64,000 bases of DNA from Salipiger aestuarii (lineage in GTDB: Bacteria; Pseudomonadota; Alphaproteobacteria; Rhodobacterales; Rhodobacteraceae): positions 1 to 64,000 of the forward strand of contig NZ_QLMG01000004.1 of assembly GCF_003259905.1 (NCBI RefSeq), written 5' to 3'. Positions 44,829 to 53,658 of this stretch are shown piece after piece; the stretch's first letter is position 1, and every line of letters starts with the position of its first letter. The position numbers and the translations under genes were made by a program. The notes under the pieces were generated by a model. The model saw nothing but the letters and a program-made list of their open reading frames with translations. It was not told the DNA's origin and searched no databases.

Positions 44829-45725
44829 ATGGACAAGCTTACCACGCACCAGGCGCAGGACGATGCGCGCAACGAAGACATCCTTATCTGGGTCAACGGC
44901 ACGCTGAAACCAAAGGCCCAGGCGATGGTGTCGGTCTACGATTCCGGCTTCATGCTGGGCGACGGGATCTGGGAAGGGCTGCGGCTGTACGATGGTCGCT
45001 GGAGCTTTCTCGACCTGCATCTGGACCGGTTGTTCGAGGCGGCGCTGGCGATCGACCTGAACATCGGAATGGACCGCGCGGCGCTGCGGCGGGCCATCGC
45101 TGACACGCAGCAGGCGAACGGCATGGTCAGCGATGCCCACTGCCGCCTGATGGTGACGCGCGGACTCAAGTCGCGGCCCTTTCAGCATCCGGCGCTGTCG
45201 GTGTCCGGCCCGACGGTGGTGATCCTGATGGAGCATTCCCGCCCGTCGATCCGGCGCCCGATCCGGCTGGCCACCGTGCCACATCAGCGCGGCTTGCCGA
45301 TGACGCAGGACCCCAAGCTGAATTCCCATTCGAAGCTGAACTGCATTCTGGCCTGCATCGCCGCCGAAAAGGCCGGCGCGGATGAGGCGCTGATGCTGGA
45401 TGTCCATGGTTTTGTGAACACCACCAACGCGTGCAACTTCTTCATCGTGCGCCGGGGCGAGGTTTGGACCAGCACGGGCGATTACTGCATGAACGGCATC
45501 ACGCGCGGCAAGGTCATCGAGATTTGCCGCAAGGCCGGCATCCCGGTGTACGAGCGCAATTTCTCGCTTGTCGACACTTATGGGGCGGATGAGGCGTTCC
45601 TGACCGGAACGTTCGGGGCGCAGACCCCTGTGGGCGACATCGACGGAAGAAAGATCGGAACGGGTCAAATGGGTCCCGTTACGGAAAGGATTCTGCAACT
45701 TTACAAGGCGATGGTGACCGCATGA
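44829..45725 (+). CDS. PLP-dependent class IV aminotransferase
   Basis: The 298-residue product is a fold-type IV PLP enzyme (BCAT, D-amino acid aminotransferase or aminodeoxychorismate lyase group). It has VSVYDSGFMLGDGIWEGLRL near the N-terminus and the likely catalytic lysine in LNSHSKLNCILACIAAEKAG, placed as the KSLN lysine of D-amino acid aminotransferases. The C-terminal phosphate-binding part includes NGITRGKVIEICRKAGIPV and EAFLTGTFGAQTPVGDIDG. The substrate cannot be told. The ATG at 44829 is chosen; an in-frame ATG at 44772 exists without RBS. It is followed closely by a sulfotransferase-like gene. Confidence 0.88.
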   Translation: MDKLTTHQAQDDARNEDILIWVNGTLKPKAQAMVSVYDSGFMLGDGIWEGLRLYDGRWSFLDLHLDRLFEAALAIDLNIGMDRAALRRAIADTQQANGMVSDAHCRLMVTRGLKSRPFQHPALSVSGPTVVILMEHSRPSIRRPIRLATVPHQRGLPMTQDPKLNSHSKLNCILACIAAEKAGADEALMLDVHGFVNTTNACNFFIVRRGEVWTSTGDYCMNGITRGKVIEICRKAGIPVYERNFSLVDTYGADEAFLTGTFGAQTPVGDIDGRKIGTGQMGPVTERILQLYKAMVTA

Positions 45726-45763
45726 GGAGTGCCGCATGAGATTCGCCCGATGAAAGCCCCGCC

Positions 45764-46480
45764 ATGAAACTCGCCATGTGGTCGGGACCACGGAACCTGT
45801 CGACGGCACTCATGTATGCCTTCGGAAGCCGATCCGATTTCCACGTCGTGGACGAGCCGTTTTATGGCCCGTATTTGCGCCGCACACGCCTGCCTCATCC
45901 GATGGCGCGGGAGATCATGGACGCGCGATACGAAACCGCCAGGGAAATGTCCGCCGTCCTGCGGGGGCCGCCGCCGCGTGGCAAGACGCATGCGTATCAC
46001 AAGCACATGTGCCAGCACATGATCGCCGGAATGCCCCGCGATTTCATGAAGGATTGCGTGCATGTCTTTCTGCTGCGCCATCCCGCCCGCGTGGTTGCCA
46101 GCTTTTCCAAAGGGTATGAAAACCCGACCGCCGCCGACATAGGTTTTGCGGCGCAGGCCGAAATCTACGATCATGTGCTGTCCTTGGGGCTGACTCCGCT
46201 GGTGATCGACAGCGGCGACATTCGGGCCAATCCCGAAGCGCGGTTGCGCGATCTGTGCGCGGCGCTTGGGCTTTCCTTCGATCCGGCCATGCTGACGTGG
46301 CCTTTGGGGGGGCATCCTGCCGATGGAATCTGGGCGGCGCATTGGTATCGCGACGTGCATCGTTCGACCGGGTTCGCCGGGCCAGAGGGCCCGATGCCCG
46401 GTCTTGACGCCGCAGGCATGGCGCTCGTCGAAGACGCGTTGCCGCATTACGAGAAAATGCGCGCCTGCCTGCCCGCCTGA
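45764..46480 (+). CDS. Sulfotransferase-like P-loop protein
   Basis: The 238-residue product starts with a P-loop-like segment typical of PAPS sulfotransferases (MWSGPRNLSTALMYAFGSRS, the 5'-phosphosulfate loop) followed by DEPFYGPYL. It later has FLLRHPARVVASFSKGYE, matching the 3'-phosphate motif (RxPxxxxxS type). It could be a sulfotransferase for a small molecule or a nucleotide-binding relative. The gene lies 38 bp after the class IV aminotransferase in the same direction, and the two may act in one pathway; the substrate is unknown. Confidence 0.75.
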   Translation: MKLAMWSGPRNLSTALMYAFGSRSDFHVVDEPFYGPYLRRTRLPHPMAREIMDARYETAREMSAVLRGPPPRGKTHAYHKHMCQHMIAGMPRDFMKDCVHVFLLRHPARVVASFSKGYENPTAADIGFAAQAEIYDHVLSLGLTPLVIDSGDIRANPEARLRDLCAALGLSFDPAMLTWPLGGHPADGIWAAHWYRDVHRSTGFAGPEGPMPGLDAAGMALVEDALPHYEKMRACLPA

Positions 46481-46687
46481 CGCTGCTAACCCGCTAAGTT
46501 CGCGCTCAGCGTGGCAGGCGGTGTGCCATGTAGGGATATATGCACCTTGTGAAAATATGCATTTGCGCCCTGCAGCACCAAGGCTTGCATCTTCATTACT
46601 CGAATCGCTTTGTCCCGGACTTCGCGACATTCAGGAACAGCGGGGGCGAAACAAACGCCGCCAGGGTTCTGCCAAAATACATCCGAC

Positions 46688-46711
46688 ATCTGGTCGCGCT
46701 CGCGACCAGAT
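46688..46711. repeat. Perfect 11-bp inverted repeat with 2-bp centre
   Basis: ATCTGGTCGCG (46688-46698), CT, CGCGACCAGAT (46701-46711). There is no T-run, so it is unlikely to be a terminator. An operator for a dimeric regulator, or a recombination or transposon-end remnant, is possible. Confidence 0.6.
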
Positions 46712-47013
46712 ATAACGCCAGCAGTTCAGCCGCTTAGGCAAGTCCGCGCCAACGATGGAACGATTGATGACGTGCCAGCGCTCCTCAGGCGAGAGGGCGA
46801 GGAAGTGCAGGTCGCTTGCGCCGTTTGGCAACCGCCTACGGGTTCATCCGGAGCCCTGAGGTCAACGCCACGGTCGAAGCTGGCGATCGCTGAATCGCTG
46901 CTCGGATGGCGTACCTGGTCGTGACGTATATGTCGTGCCATAGGGCTTCTCTCCCTTCCATCGAAAGGATCGGACCAGCGGGCCAAGGGATCAAACACCT
47001 GACACCGAAACTA

Positions 47014-47041
47014 TCCCCGCCGGAGGCATGCCCAGCGGGGA
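47014..47041 (-). terminator. Weak hairpin after argG
   Basis: TCCCCGC (47014-47020) and GCGGGGA (47035-47041) pair around a 14-base loop that itself contains GGCATGCC. It lies about 30 bp after the argG stop but lacks a good T-run. Confidence 0.35.
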
Positions 47042-47069
47042 CGACAGGGTACCGTTTTGCGAAAATGAC

Positions 47070-48290
47070 TTAACCCCTGAGGCGACGATTCCGTGCGGCA
47101 AGCAGTTTCAGACGCAGCGCGTTAAGCTGGATAAAGCCCTTGGCGTCTTCCTGATTGTAGGCGCCGGCGTCGTCTTCGAAAGTCACATGCGCTTCGGAAT
47201 AAAGCGAATGTTCGGACCAGCGCGCGACAGTCCGGGCCGATCCCTTGTATAGCTTCAGCCGAACGGTGCCTGTGACGTGTTCCTGCGACTTGTCGATCAG
47301 CGCCTGCATCATTTCGCGTTCGGGCGAGAACCAGAAGCCGTTGTAGATCAGCTCGGCATAGCGCGGCATGATCGAATCTTTCAGATGACCCGCGCCGCTG
47401 TCCAGCGTGATCTGTTCGATGCCGCGATGAGCCTCCAGCAGGATCGTGCCGCCGGGCGTTTCATAGATGCCGCGGGATTTCATGCCGACGAAGCGGTTTT
47501 CCACCAGATCCAGAACGCCGATGCCGTGCTTGCCACCAAGCTCGTTGAGCTTGGTCAGGATCGTTGCGGGCGACATTGCCTGGCCGTCGATCGCCACCGC
47601 GTCGCCTTTTTCAAAGCTGATCTCGACCATCTCGGGCTCGTTTGGTGCCTGTTCCACCGGGACCACGCGCTGCAGCACATATTCCGGCGCCTCGATGGCC
47701 GGGTCTTCCAGAACGCGGCCCTCGGACGAGGTGTGCAGCAGGTTCGCATCAACTGAAAACGGCGCTTCGCCCCGCTTGTTCTTGGCGATTGGGATTTGAT
47801 TTTTCTCTGCAAAATCAATAAGTTTCGTGCGCGACGACAGGTCCCACAGCCGCCACGGCGCGATCACCTTGATGTCGGGGTTCAGCGCATAGGCCGCCAG
47901 TTCGAACCGCACCTGATCGTTGCCCTTGCCGGTCGCGCCATGCGCCACCGCATCGGCCCCGCAATCGGCGGCGATTTCGACGAGGCGCTTGGAAATCAGC
48001 GGGCGCGCGATCGAGGTGCCCAGCAGGTACAGCCCTTCGTACAGCGCGTTCGCGCGAAACATCGGAAAAACGAAATCGCGCACGAATTCCTCGCGCAGGT
48101 CCTCGATGTGGATCTCCTTGACCCCCATCATCTCGGCCTTGGCGCGGGCGGGCTCCAGCTCTTCGCCCTGGCCGAGATCGGCGGTAAAGGTTACCACCTC
48201 GCAGCCGTATTCGGTTTGCAGCCACTTGAGGATGATCGAGGTGTCGAGGCCTCCGGAATAGGCCAGGACGACTTTCTTGGGCGCCGACAT
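47070..48290 (-). CDS. argG: Argininosuccinate synthase
   Basis: ArgG joins citrulline and aspartate with ATP to make argininosuccinate. The 406-residue product starts [20 protein letters not shown] (the SGGLDTS ATP-pyrophosphatase loop) and contains [15 protein letters not shown]-type sequence ([16 protein letters not shown]), YAYEN-region equivalents and [20 protein letters not shown]. The ATG at 48290 has AAGGA upstream; the frame is open 20 codons further. It stands alone, divergent from the membrane protein gene. Confidence 0.97.
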   Translation of the reverse strand: MSAPKKVVLAYSGGLDTSIILKWLQTEYGCEVVTFTADLGQGEELEPARAKAEMMGVKEIHIEDLREEFVRDFVFPMFRANALYEGLYLLGTSIARPLISKRLVEIAADCGADAVAHGATGKGNDQVRFELAAYALNPDIKVIAPWRLWDLSSRTKLIDFAEKNQIPIAKNKRGEAPFSVDANLLHTSSEGRVLEDPAIEAPEYVLQRVVPVEQAPNEPEMVEISFEKGDAVAIDGQAMSPATILTKLNELGGKHGIGVLDLVENRFVGMKSRGIYETPGGTILLEAHRGIEQITLDSGAGHLKDSIMPRYAELIYNGFWFSPEREMMQALIDKSQEHVTGTVRLKLYKGSARTVARWSEHSLYSEAHVTFEDDAGAYNQEDAKGFIQLNALRLKLLAARNRRLRG

Positions 48291-48420
48291 GCTTCGTTCC
48301 TTGTGATGAAATCTGCCGCGCGGTTTATGGCCTTTTGACGCAGGGGGCAAGGATCGGACGTTGACCGGCCCGGTTCCTGTGATAGCCCTGCCGGGAAAGA
48401 CGACAGATGGGGCGCGCCAG

Positions 48421-49155
48421 ATGGGCTGGAAACTATTCCTTCATTCGATACGGATGGTGGTGGACAACCTTGGCGTCGCGCTGCGGCTTTCAGCGGTACT
48501 GTATGTCGCTCAGGAGATTCTGTTCACCACGCTGATCGGCACGAGCGCCGGGCAGACGGCGCCGTCTTCTGGCGGGTTGCCGGAGATTCTGATCGCGCTG
48601 TTGACCCTGGTCGTGACCGTTCTGTTCAGCCTGTGGATCGCGGTAGGCTGGCACCGCTTTGTGCTGATCGGAGAACGGCCGGCAGGGTTTGCGCCGCGCT
48701 GGCACGGGTCCGAAATCGGCGCTTACCTGTGGCGGTCGCTGGGACTCGGCCTGATGCTTGGGCTGCTGTTTGGCGTGCTTGCGGGGCTGGCGCTGGGCGT
48801 CACACAGGCGGTGCCCCAGTTGGGCGGGGTGATCGCCTTTGGCCTGGTCGGGCTGGCGAGCTATGTGTTTTTCCGCCTTGGGCTGGTGTTGCCCGCCGCT
48901 GCCGTGGCGCACCCGCTGACCCTGCGCGACAGCTGGGAGGCGACAAGGTCCAGCGACAACGCGCTGCTGGTTCTGGCGCTGATCGTCATGGGCGGGCGGC
49001 TGTTGATCGAAATTCCGGCGATGATCGACGGCGACAGTTCGGGGCCGGTGAGCCTGATCTATTCGGTCGTGATCAACTGGTTCGTGACCATGTTCGGAGT
49101 GTCGCTGCTGACCACCCTTTATGGCCACTTTATTGAGGGCCGGCACATCGACTAG
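48421..49155 (+). CDS. Multi-pass membrane protein of unknown function
   Basis: The 244-residue product has about five to six hydrophobic segments ([121 protein letters not shown]). It has a short polar N-terminus and no cofactor motif that I recognise. The start at 48421 (ATG) is preferred; a TTG at 48361 would add 20 residues. It lies 39 bp upstream of ilvA in the same direction and may share its transcript. It resembles uncharacterised membrane proteins common in this family of bacteria, but no function can be given. Confidence 0.7.
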   Translation: MGWKLFLHSIRMVVDNLGVALRLSAVLYVAQEILFTTLIGTSAGQTAPSSGGLPEILIALLTLVVTVLFSLWIAVGWHRFVLIGERPAGFAPRWHGSEIGAYLWRSLGLGLMLGLLFGVLAGLALGVTQAVPQLGGVIAFGLVGLASYVFFRLGLVLPAAAVAHPLTLRDSWEATRSSDNALLVLALIVMGGRLLIEIPAMIDGDSSGPVSLIYSVVINWFVTMFGVSLLTTLYGHFIEGRHID

Positions 49156-49194
49156 CCGCTTGCCAAGCGGCGCGGATTGCGCAAGGTCAGACGC

Positions 49195-50421
49195 ATGGAC
49201 AGTTTTCACGACAGGGCCCGCGCCGCCGCAGAGCGGATGCGCGCGGTTTTCCCCGAGACACCGCTACAGCGCAACGCCCACCTTTCGGCCCTTTACGGCG
49301 CCGACATCTGGCTCAAACGCGAAGACCTCAGCCCGGTGCGAAGCTACAAGCTGCGCGGTGCGTTCAACGCCATGTCCAAGCGCCCCGAGGCGGATTTGTT
49401 CATTGCGGCGTCTGCGGGAAACCACGCGCAGGGCGTCGCCTTCATGTGCAAGTTCTTCGGGAAAAAGGGCGTGATCTTCATGCCTGTGACAACGCCGGAC
49501 CAGAAGATTCAAAAGACCCGGATCTTTGGCGGTGACATGGTCGAGATCGTGATGACCGGCGACTATTTCGACGACACGCTGGCGGCGGCGCAGCAATATT
49601 GTTCCGAGACGGGCGGGCATTTTCTATCGCCCTTCGACGATGACGACGTGATCGAGGGGCAGGCCAGCGTCGCGGCCGAGATCGAAACCCAGCTTGGCCG
49701 CTTGCCGGATCATGTGGTGATCCCGGTTGGTGGCGGCGGGCTTGGCTCGGGAATGCTTGGGTATTTCAGCAATGACGTGCAATATACCTTTGTCGAGCCG
49801 TCCGGCGGGGCCTGCCTGCGCGCGGCACTGGAAGCAGGCAAGCCGGTGCCGTTGGCGCAGGTAAACACCTTTGCCGATGGCGCGGCGGTCGGACAGATCG
49901 GCGCGCGCACGTTCGATTGTCTCAAGGGCGTCGGCCTGGCGAACACGCTGGCGATTTCCGAGGATCGGCTGTGCACCACCATGCTGGACATGCTGAATGT
50001 CGAAGGCATCGTGCTGGAACCTGCGGGTGCGCTGTCTGTCGATGCCCTCAAGGATCTGGGCCAGGCGATTCGCGGGCGTACGGTCGTGTGTGTCACCTCT
50101 GGCGGGAATTTCGATTTCGAGCGTCTGCCCGAAGTGAAGGAGCGCGCGCAACGGTTTTTAGGCGTCAAGAAATACTTCATCCTGCGCTTGCCCCAGCGTC
50201 CCGGCGCGCTGAAGGATTTTCTGAATTTTCTGGGTCCCGAAGACGACATCGCGCGGTTCGAGTACCTGAAGAAATCGGCACGAAATTTCGGCTCTGTGCT
50301 GATCGGGATCGAAACCGGGGCGCCCGAAAATTTTGCGCGCCTTCATGCGCATCTCGATGCCAACGGCTATGCTTGGCGCGACATCACCGATGACGAGACG
50401 CTGGCGCAGTTCCTGATCTAG
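49195..50421 (+). CDS. ilvA: Threonine ammonia-lyase (threonine dehydratase)
   Basis: IlvA deaminates threonine to 2-oxobutanoate, the first step toward isoleucine. The 408-residue product has the PLP-lysine segment SYKLRGAFNAM at about residue 50, SAGNHAQGVAFMCKFF, the glycine loop VVIPVGGGGLGSGML, and EPAGALSVDALKD. A C-terminal ACT-like regulatory domain (FILRLPQRPGALKDFLNF) follows; it is shorter than in E. coli IlvA, as in the 400-residue type. The ATG at 49195 has AAGG upstream. Its stop overlaps the end of the convergent Hpt gene. Confidence 0.94.
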   Translation: MDSFHDRARAAAERMRAVFPETPLQRNAHLSALYGADIWLKREDLSPVRSYKLRGAFNAMSKRPEADLFIAASAGNHAQGVAFMCKFFGKKGVIFMPVTTPDQKIQKTRIFGGDMVEIVMTGDYFDDTLAAAQQYCSETGGHFLSPFDDDDVIEGQASVAAEIETQLGRLPDHVVIPVGGGGLGSGMLGYFSNDVQYTFVEPSGGACLRAALEAGKPVPLAQVNTFADGAAVGQIGARTFDCLKGVGLANTLAISEDRLCTTMLDMLNVEGIVLEPAGALSVDALKDLGQAIRGRTVVCVTSGGNFDFERLPEVKERAQRFLGVKKYFILRLPQRPGALKDFLNFLGPEDDIARFEYLKKSARNFGSVLIGIETGAPENFARLHAHLDANGYAWRDITDDETLAQFLI

Positions 50422-50753
50422 GCGGCGTAGCGTTTCGGCAATTCTCGCAGGAATTCGTCGCGCGAGGATCGGTAGATCGTCGAGACCCTGGCAAGGTCGA
50501 TGTCGTCGATCTGGCCGCGTTTCGCAGCGCTTTCCCATGTCTGGCAAAGCGTGGCCAGCGCCGAAAAGCCAAGATTCAGGGCGCTGCCCTTCAGATAGTG
50601 CAGTTTCGATTCGATGTCCGGGGCCGATCCGGCGGCCTGCGGAAGCTCTTCGAGTGTGCCTTCGACCTCTGTCAGGAAGGCATCGACGATATCGTCGAAA
50701 TCTTCGGCCCCGATTTCATCGCGAAGCTCGGCCACACGGTCCCAGTCGATCAT
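50418..50753 (-). CDS. Hpt domain phosphotransfer protein
   Basis: The 111-residue product is a stand-alone histidine phosphotransfer protein: a four-helix domain with the phospho-His motif LHYLKGSALNLGF (HxxKGxA). It passes phosphate between a hybrid sensor kinase and a response regulator. AGGAGGTG lies just before the ATG at 50753. The frame is open far upstream, but that region is the divergent promoter. The adjacent divergent gene encodes a response regulator, a likely partner; no sensor kinase lies nearby. Confidence 0.88.
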   Translation of the reverse strand: MIDWDRVAELRDEIGAEDFDDIVDAFLTEVEGTLEELPQAAGSAPDIESKLHYLKGSALNLGFSALATLCQTWESAAKRGQIDDIDLARVSTIYRSSRDEFLRELPKRYAA

Positions 50754-50868
50754 GGCGCACCTCCTGACCAAAAAAAGTAGCGGGAAGAAGTAAATAATTT
50801 CTGAGCGGTTTCGGCAAATTGTTCGGGGGCATGTAAAGGTTGAATTAGGGACCGGGCGGTATGACTTC

Positions 50869-52179
50869 TTGAACGTCATTCGATTTCCGGAAACGCGATT
50901 GCAACCGAACACCGCAAATAGCACCACCCTTACCCCGTCCTCGGCACACCTCAGGCGGGTGCTCGTGGTGGACGACAGCGTGGTGCAGCTCAAGATCCTG
51001 AGTGCGATGCTCAATCGCTGGGGGTTTGAGGTGTGGCAGGCCGAAAGCGCCGAAGCCGCGCTTGAGCTGTGCGAAACGGTGGTGCCCGATGCGGTGCTGT
51101 CGGACTGGATGATGCCGGGCATGGACGGGTTGGAATTCTGCCGCCGGTTTCGCAAACTGCGGCGCGACAATTACGGGTATTTCATCTTGCTGACCTCGAA
51201 GAGCGAAAAGGGTGAAATTGCCGCCGGTCTGGATGCGGGGGCCGATGATTTTCTCACCAAGCCGGTTAATTCCGACGAGCTGCGTGCCCGCATCAACGCC
51301 GGCGCCCGCATTCTTGAGATGGAGCGCAAGCTGACCGATACGCTCGCGGAGTTGCGCGGCGCCTGTGATGCGATCGACCGTGATCTGCGCCAGGCCCGCA
51401 CCATTCAGGAGGCGCTGGTCCCCCGGCGTTTCCATGATTACGGCCCTGCGCGTGTCAGCCTGCTGCTGAAACCCTGTGGTCATGTAGGGGGCGATCTGGT
51501 GGGGTTTTTCAGCCCCAACCAGTTCGGGCTTGGTGTCTACAGCATTGATGTCTCCGGGCACGGCATCACATCGGCGCTGATGACGGCGCGGGTGGCGGGC
51601 TATCTTGGCGGCGATTTTCCGGATCAGAATATCGCGCTGGAACGGCGTTTCGAACATCTCGTTGCATTTTGTCCGCCCGAAGAGGTCGCCAGGCGGCTGA
51701 ACGCGCGCCTTTCGGCGGACCCCGGCGTGGCGGAATACCTGACGATGGGCTACGCGGTCATCGACTTCGCCACCGGCAGCGTAAAGATGGTGCAGGCGGG
51801 TCATCCGCCACCGCTTCTGATCCGCGCCAACGGTGAGGTGGAATTCATGGGCTGCGGCGGGTTGCCCATCGGCCTCCTGTCCGATGTCGAATATGACCGT
51901 ATCGAATTTGACATGCGGCCCGGTGATCGGCTGCTGATCTATTCCGACGGTTTTTCAGAGGCGAGGCTGAAAAGCGGACAGATGCTGGACCAGGGCGGGC
52001 TGGCCGAACTGGTCGGCCAGTGCCTCGTCGGGCAGGGGGCAGATGCGCAAGGGACCGAATTTCTGGATGATCTGTTCTGGCGGCTCAGCCAGCTTGCCCG
52101 CGACGGCGTCCCCCTCGAAGACGACATCTCTGCCGCCCTGCTTGAATTCGATGGGCCGGATGATGCTCAGACCGCGTGA
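50869..52179 (+). CDS. Response regulator with PP2C-type serine phosphatase output
   Basis: The 436-residue product has a receiver domain (residues 30-150: VLVVDDSVVQLKI, phospho-acceptor Asp79 in LSDWMMPGMDG, LLTSKS, LTKPVN), a coiled-coil linker (about 155-185, DLRQARTIQEALVPR) and a PP2C/SpoIIE-type phosphatase domain (GGDLVGFF, YSIDVSGHGITSALMTARV, YSDGFSEAR). Such proteins dephosphorylate anti-sigma-factor antagonists in partner-switching systems of the general stress response or in polysaccharide/motility control. The TTG start at 50869 is the only suitable start. The neighbouring Hpt gene, divergent, is the likely phosphodonor. Confidence 0.9.
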   Translation: MNVIRFPETRLQPNTANSTTLTPSSAHLRRVLVVDDSVVQLKILSAMLNRWGFEVWQAESAEAALELCETVVPDAVLSDWMMPGMDGLEFCRRFRKLRRDNYGYFILLTSKSEKGEIAAGLDAGADDFLTKPVNSDELRARINAGARILEMERKLTDTLAELRGACDAIDRDLRQARTIQEALVPRRFHDYGPARVSLLLKPCGHVGGDLVGFFSPNQFGLGVYSIDVSGHGITSALMTARVAGYLGGDFPDQNIALERRFEHLVAFCPPEEVARRLNARLSADPGVAEYLTMGYAVIDFATGSVKMVQAGHPPPLLIRANGEVEFMGCGGLPIGLLSDVEYDRIEFDMRPGDRLLIYSDGFSEARLKSGQMLDQGGLAELVGQCLVGQGADAQGTEFLDDLFWRLSQLARDGVPLEDDISAALLEFDGPDDAQTA

Positions 52180-52604
52180 CGCAGCACGAAATCCCGATCA
52201 CCGGGGTTTCCCAGTAGTCCGGCGGCCGCAGCCGGTGCCATCCAGTGCACCGTATGGCCCGGTTCGATCGGCGGGCCATGCGGGCGCACCGGCAGCGCCG
52301 CGTAGATGATGCACAGCTTTTCTGCCCATAGGTCGTATTCCGGCATGAAGGTGAACCGCCGGAACGCGCCAAGCCGAAGCGGGCGGGCGATGTGCCAGCC
52401 GGTTTCCTCGTAAACTTCGCGGTGCAGCGCCTGTACCGGCGATTCGCCGGGATCTATGCCGCCGCCGGGCAGCTGAAATTCCGGCCAGGGATCATCCTGA
52501 TGGGTGACCAGCAGCGCGCCGTCGCGCGGCAGGATGGCGTAGGCCCCGCGCCTCAGCGTATAGCGTCGCCCGGCTTCGGGTGCGTCTCCGTGGCGTCGGA
52601 TCAT
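52167..52604 (-). CDS. Nudix hydrolase
   Basis: The 145-residue product has a Nudix box: GGGIDPGESPVQALHREVYEETGW (GX5EX7REVxEExG pattern). It likely hydrolyses a nucleoside diphosphate linked to another group; the substrate is unknown. The ATG at 52604 follows AAGGGGG; the frame extends to 52715 into the next gene without support. It overlaps the end of the convergent response regulator by 13 bases. Confidence 0.85.
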   Translation of the reverse strand: MIRRHGDAPEAGRRYTLRRGAYAILPRDGALLVTHQDDPWPEFQLPGGGIDPGESPVQALHREVYEETGWHIARPLRLGAFRRFTFMPEYDLWAEKLCIIYAALPVRPHGPPIEPGHTVHWMAPAAAAGLLGNPGDRDFVLRHAV

Positions 52605-52680
52605 GTCGGCCCCCTTGGTATCGACCTTGCTCTGCCTATATGGTGCCGGTATGCCAACGCGCGGCAGATAAGGAAACCCC

Positions 52681-53658
52681 ATGACCATCGGCAGCAAACT
52701 TGCCTGGGATGACACCGTTCTCCCGTTTCAGCTTGATCTCTCCGACATCCGTGGCCGGGTCGCCCGGCTGGACGGGGTGCTGAATGGTGTCCTGAGCCAG
52801 CATGACTACCCCGAACCGGTCGAGGCGCTGGTGGCCGAGATGGCGCTTTTGACGGCGCTGATCGGCCAGACGGTCAAGCTGCGCTGGAAGCTGTCGCTTC
52901 AGGTGCAGACGCGCGGCGCGGTGCGGATGATCGCCACCGACTATTTCGCCCCCACCGCCGAGGGCGAGCCCGCGCGCATCCGCGCCTACGCCAGTTTCGA
53001 CCGGGATCAGGTGAATGAACAGGCGGCGTTCGATCAGCTTCAAGACGGATACTTCGCCATCCTGATGGATCAGGGCGAAGGCACGACCCCGTATCAGGGC
53101 ATCACGCCGCTGGCGGGCGGATCGCTTGCGGCCTGCGCCGAAAGCTATTTTGCCCAGTCCGAGCAGTTGCCCACCCGCTTTGCGCTGAACTTCGGCAAGG
53201 CGATGAACGCGGACGGGACAGGTGAATGGCGCGCGGGTGGGATCATGATTCAGGTCATGCCCAAGGCGTCGCCCTTTGCGCAGGGGGGCGGCTCGGGCGA
53301 CGGAGGCCTGCTCAGGGCCGAGGACCTGGTCGATGGCGACGAAGAGGAAAACTGGCGACGCGTCAATTTCCATGTCGATACGGTCGACGAACTGGAACTG
53401 ATCGGACCGGACCTGCCGCCGACCGATCTGCTGGTGCGGCTGTTCCACGAGGAACAGCCACGGGTCTTTGATGCCCAGCCGGTGCGATTCGGATGCACCT
53501 GTTCCGAGGATCGCGTGCGCCAGTCGCTGTCGATCTATTCGGCCCGCGACATCGAAAAGATGACAACCGACGACGGGCGCGTCACCGCCGATTGCCAGTT
53601 CTGCGGCGCGCATTACGATCTCGACCCAGAGACCGTGGGGTTCGAGGCGAAAAAGTGA
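52681..53658 (+). CDS. hslO: Redox-regulated chaperone Hsp33
   Basis: Hsp33 is a holdase activated by oxidation of zinc-bound cysteines. The 325-residue product has the N-terminal Hsp33 domain and, near the C-terminus, the zinc-binding cysteines CTC (about residue 270, FGCTCSEDRV) and CQFC (about residue 304, TADCQFCGAHYDLDP). The segment LVRLFHEEQPRVF is conserved in the family. AAGGAAA lies upstream of the ATG. The stop overlaps the start of the following Nudix gene (GTGA). Confidence 0.93.
   Translation: MTIGSKLAWDDTVLPFQLDLSDIRGRVARLDGVLNGVLSQHDYPEPVEALVAEMALLTALIGQTVKLRWKLSLQVQTRGAVRMIATDYFAPTAEGEPARIRAYASFDRDQVNEQAAFDQLQDGYFAILMDQGEGTTPYQGITPLAGGSLAACAESYFAQSEQLPTRFALNFGKAMNADGTGEWRAGGIMIQVMPKASPFAQGGGSGDGGLLRAEDLVDGDEEENWRRVNFHVDTVDELELIGPDLPPTDLLVRLFHEEQPRVFDAQPVRFGCTCSEDRVRQSLSIYSARDIEKMTTDDGRVTADCQFCGAHYDLDPETVGFEAKK

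Larger units (their letters stand above)
46481..47069. other. 589-bp region without a convincing gene
   Basis: No frame here looks like a normal gene of this genome. Short minus-strand frames exist (46486-46689, 67 codons; 46631-46831; 46726-46998), with fragments such as ALSPEERWHVINRSIVG that may be remnants of a decayed gene, but no family is recognised. The part around 46530-46570 is AT-richer than the surroundings. The region also holds a perfect inverted repeat at 46688 and a GC-rich hairpin near the argG end. It may be a relic of an insertion or an unrecognised regulatory or RNA region. Confidence 0.5.

Noticed and set aside
53438-53459. A palindrome GGCTGTTCC-ACGA-GGAACAGCC inside hslO, one base from the parS-like TGTTCCACGTGGAACA
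   Set aside because: It encodes the conserved LFHEEQ segment of Hsp33 and lies 27 kb from the origin, so coding constraint explains it; the true parS sites here are of the TGTTTCACGTGAAACA type.
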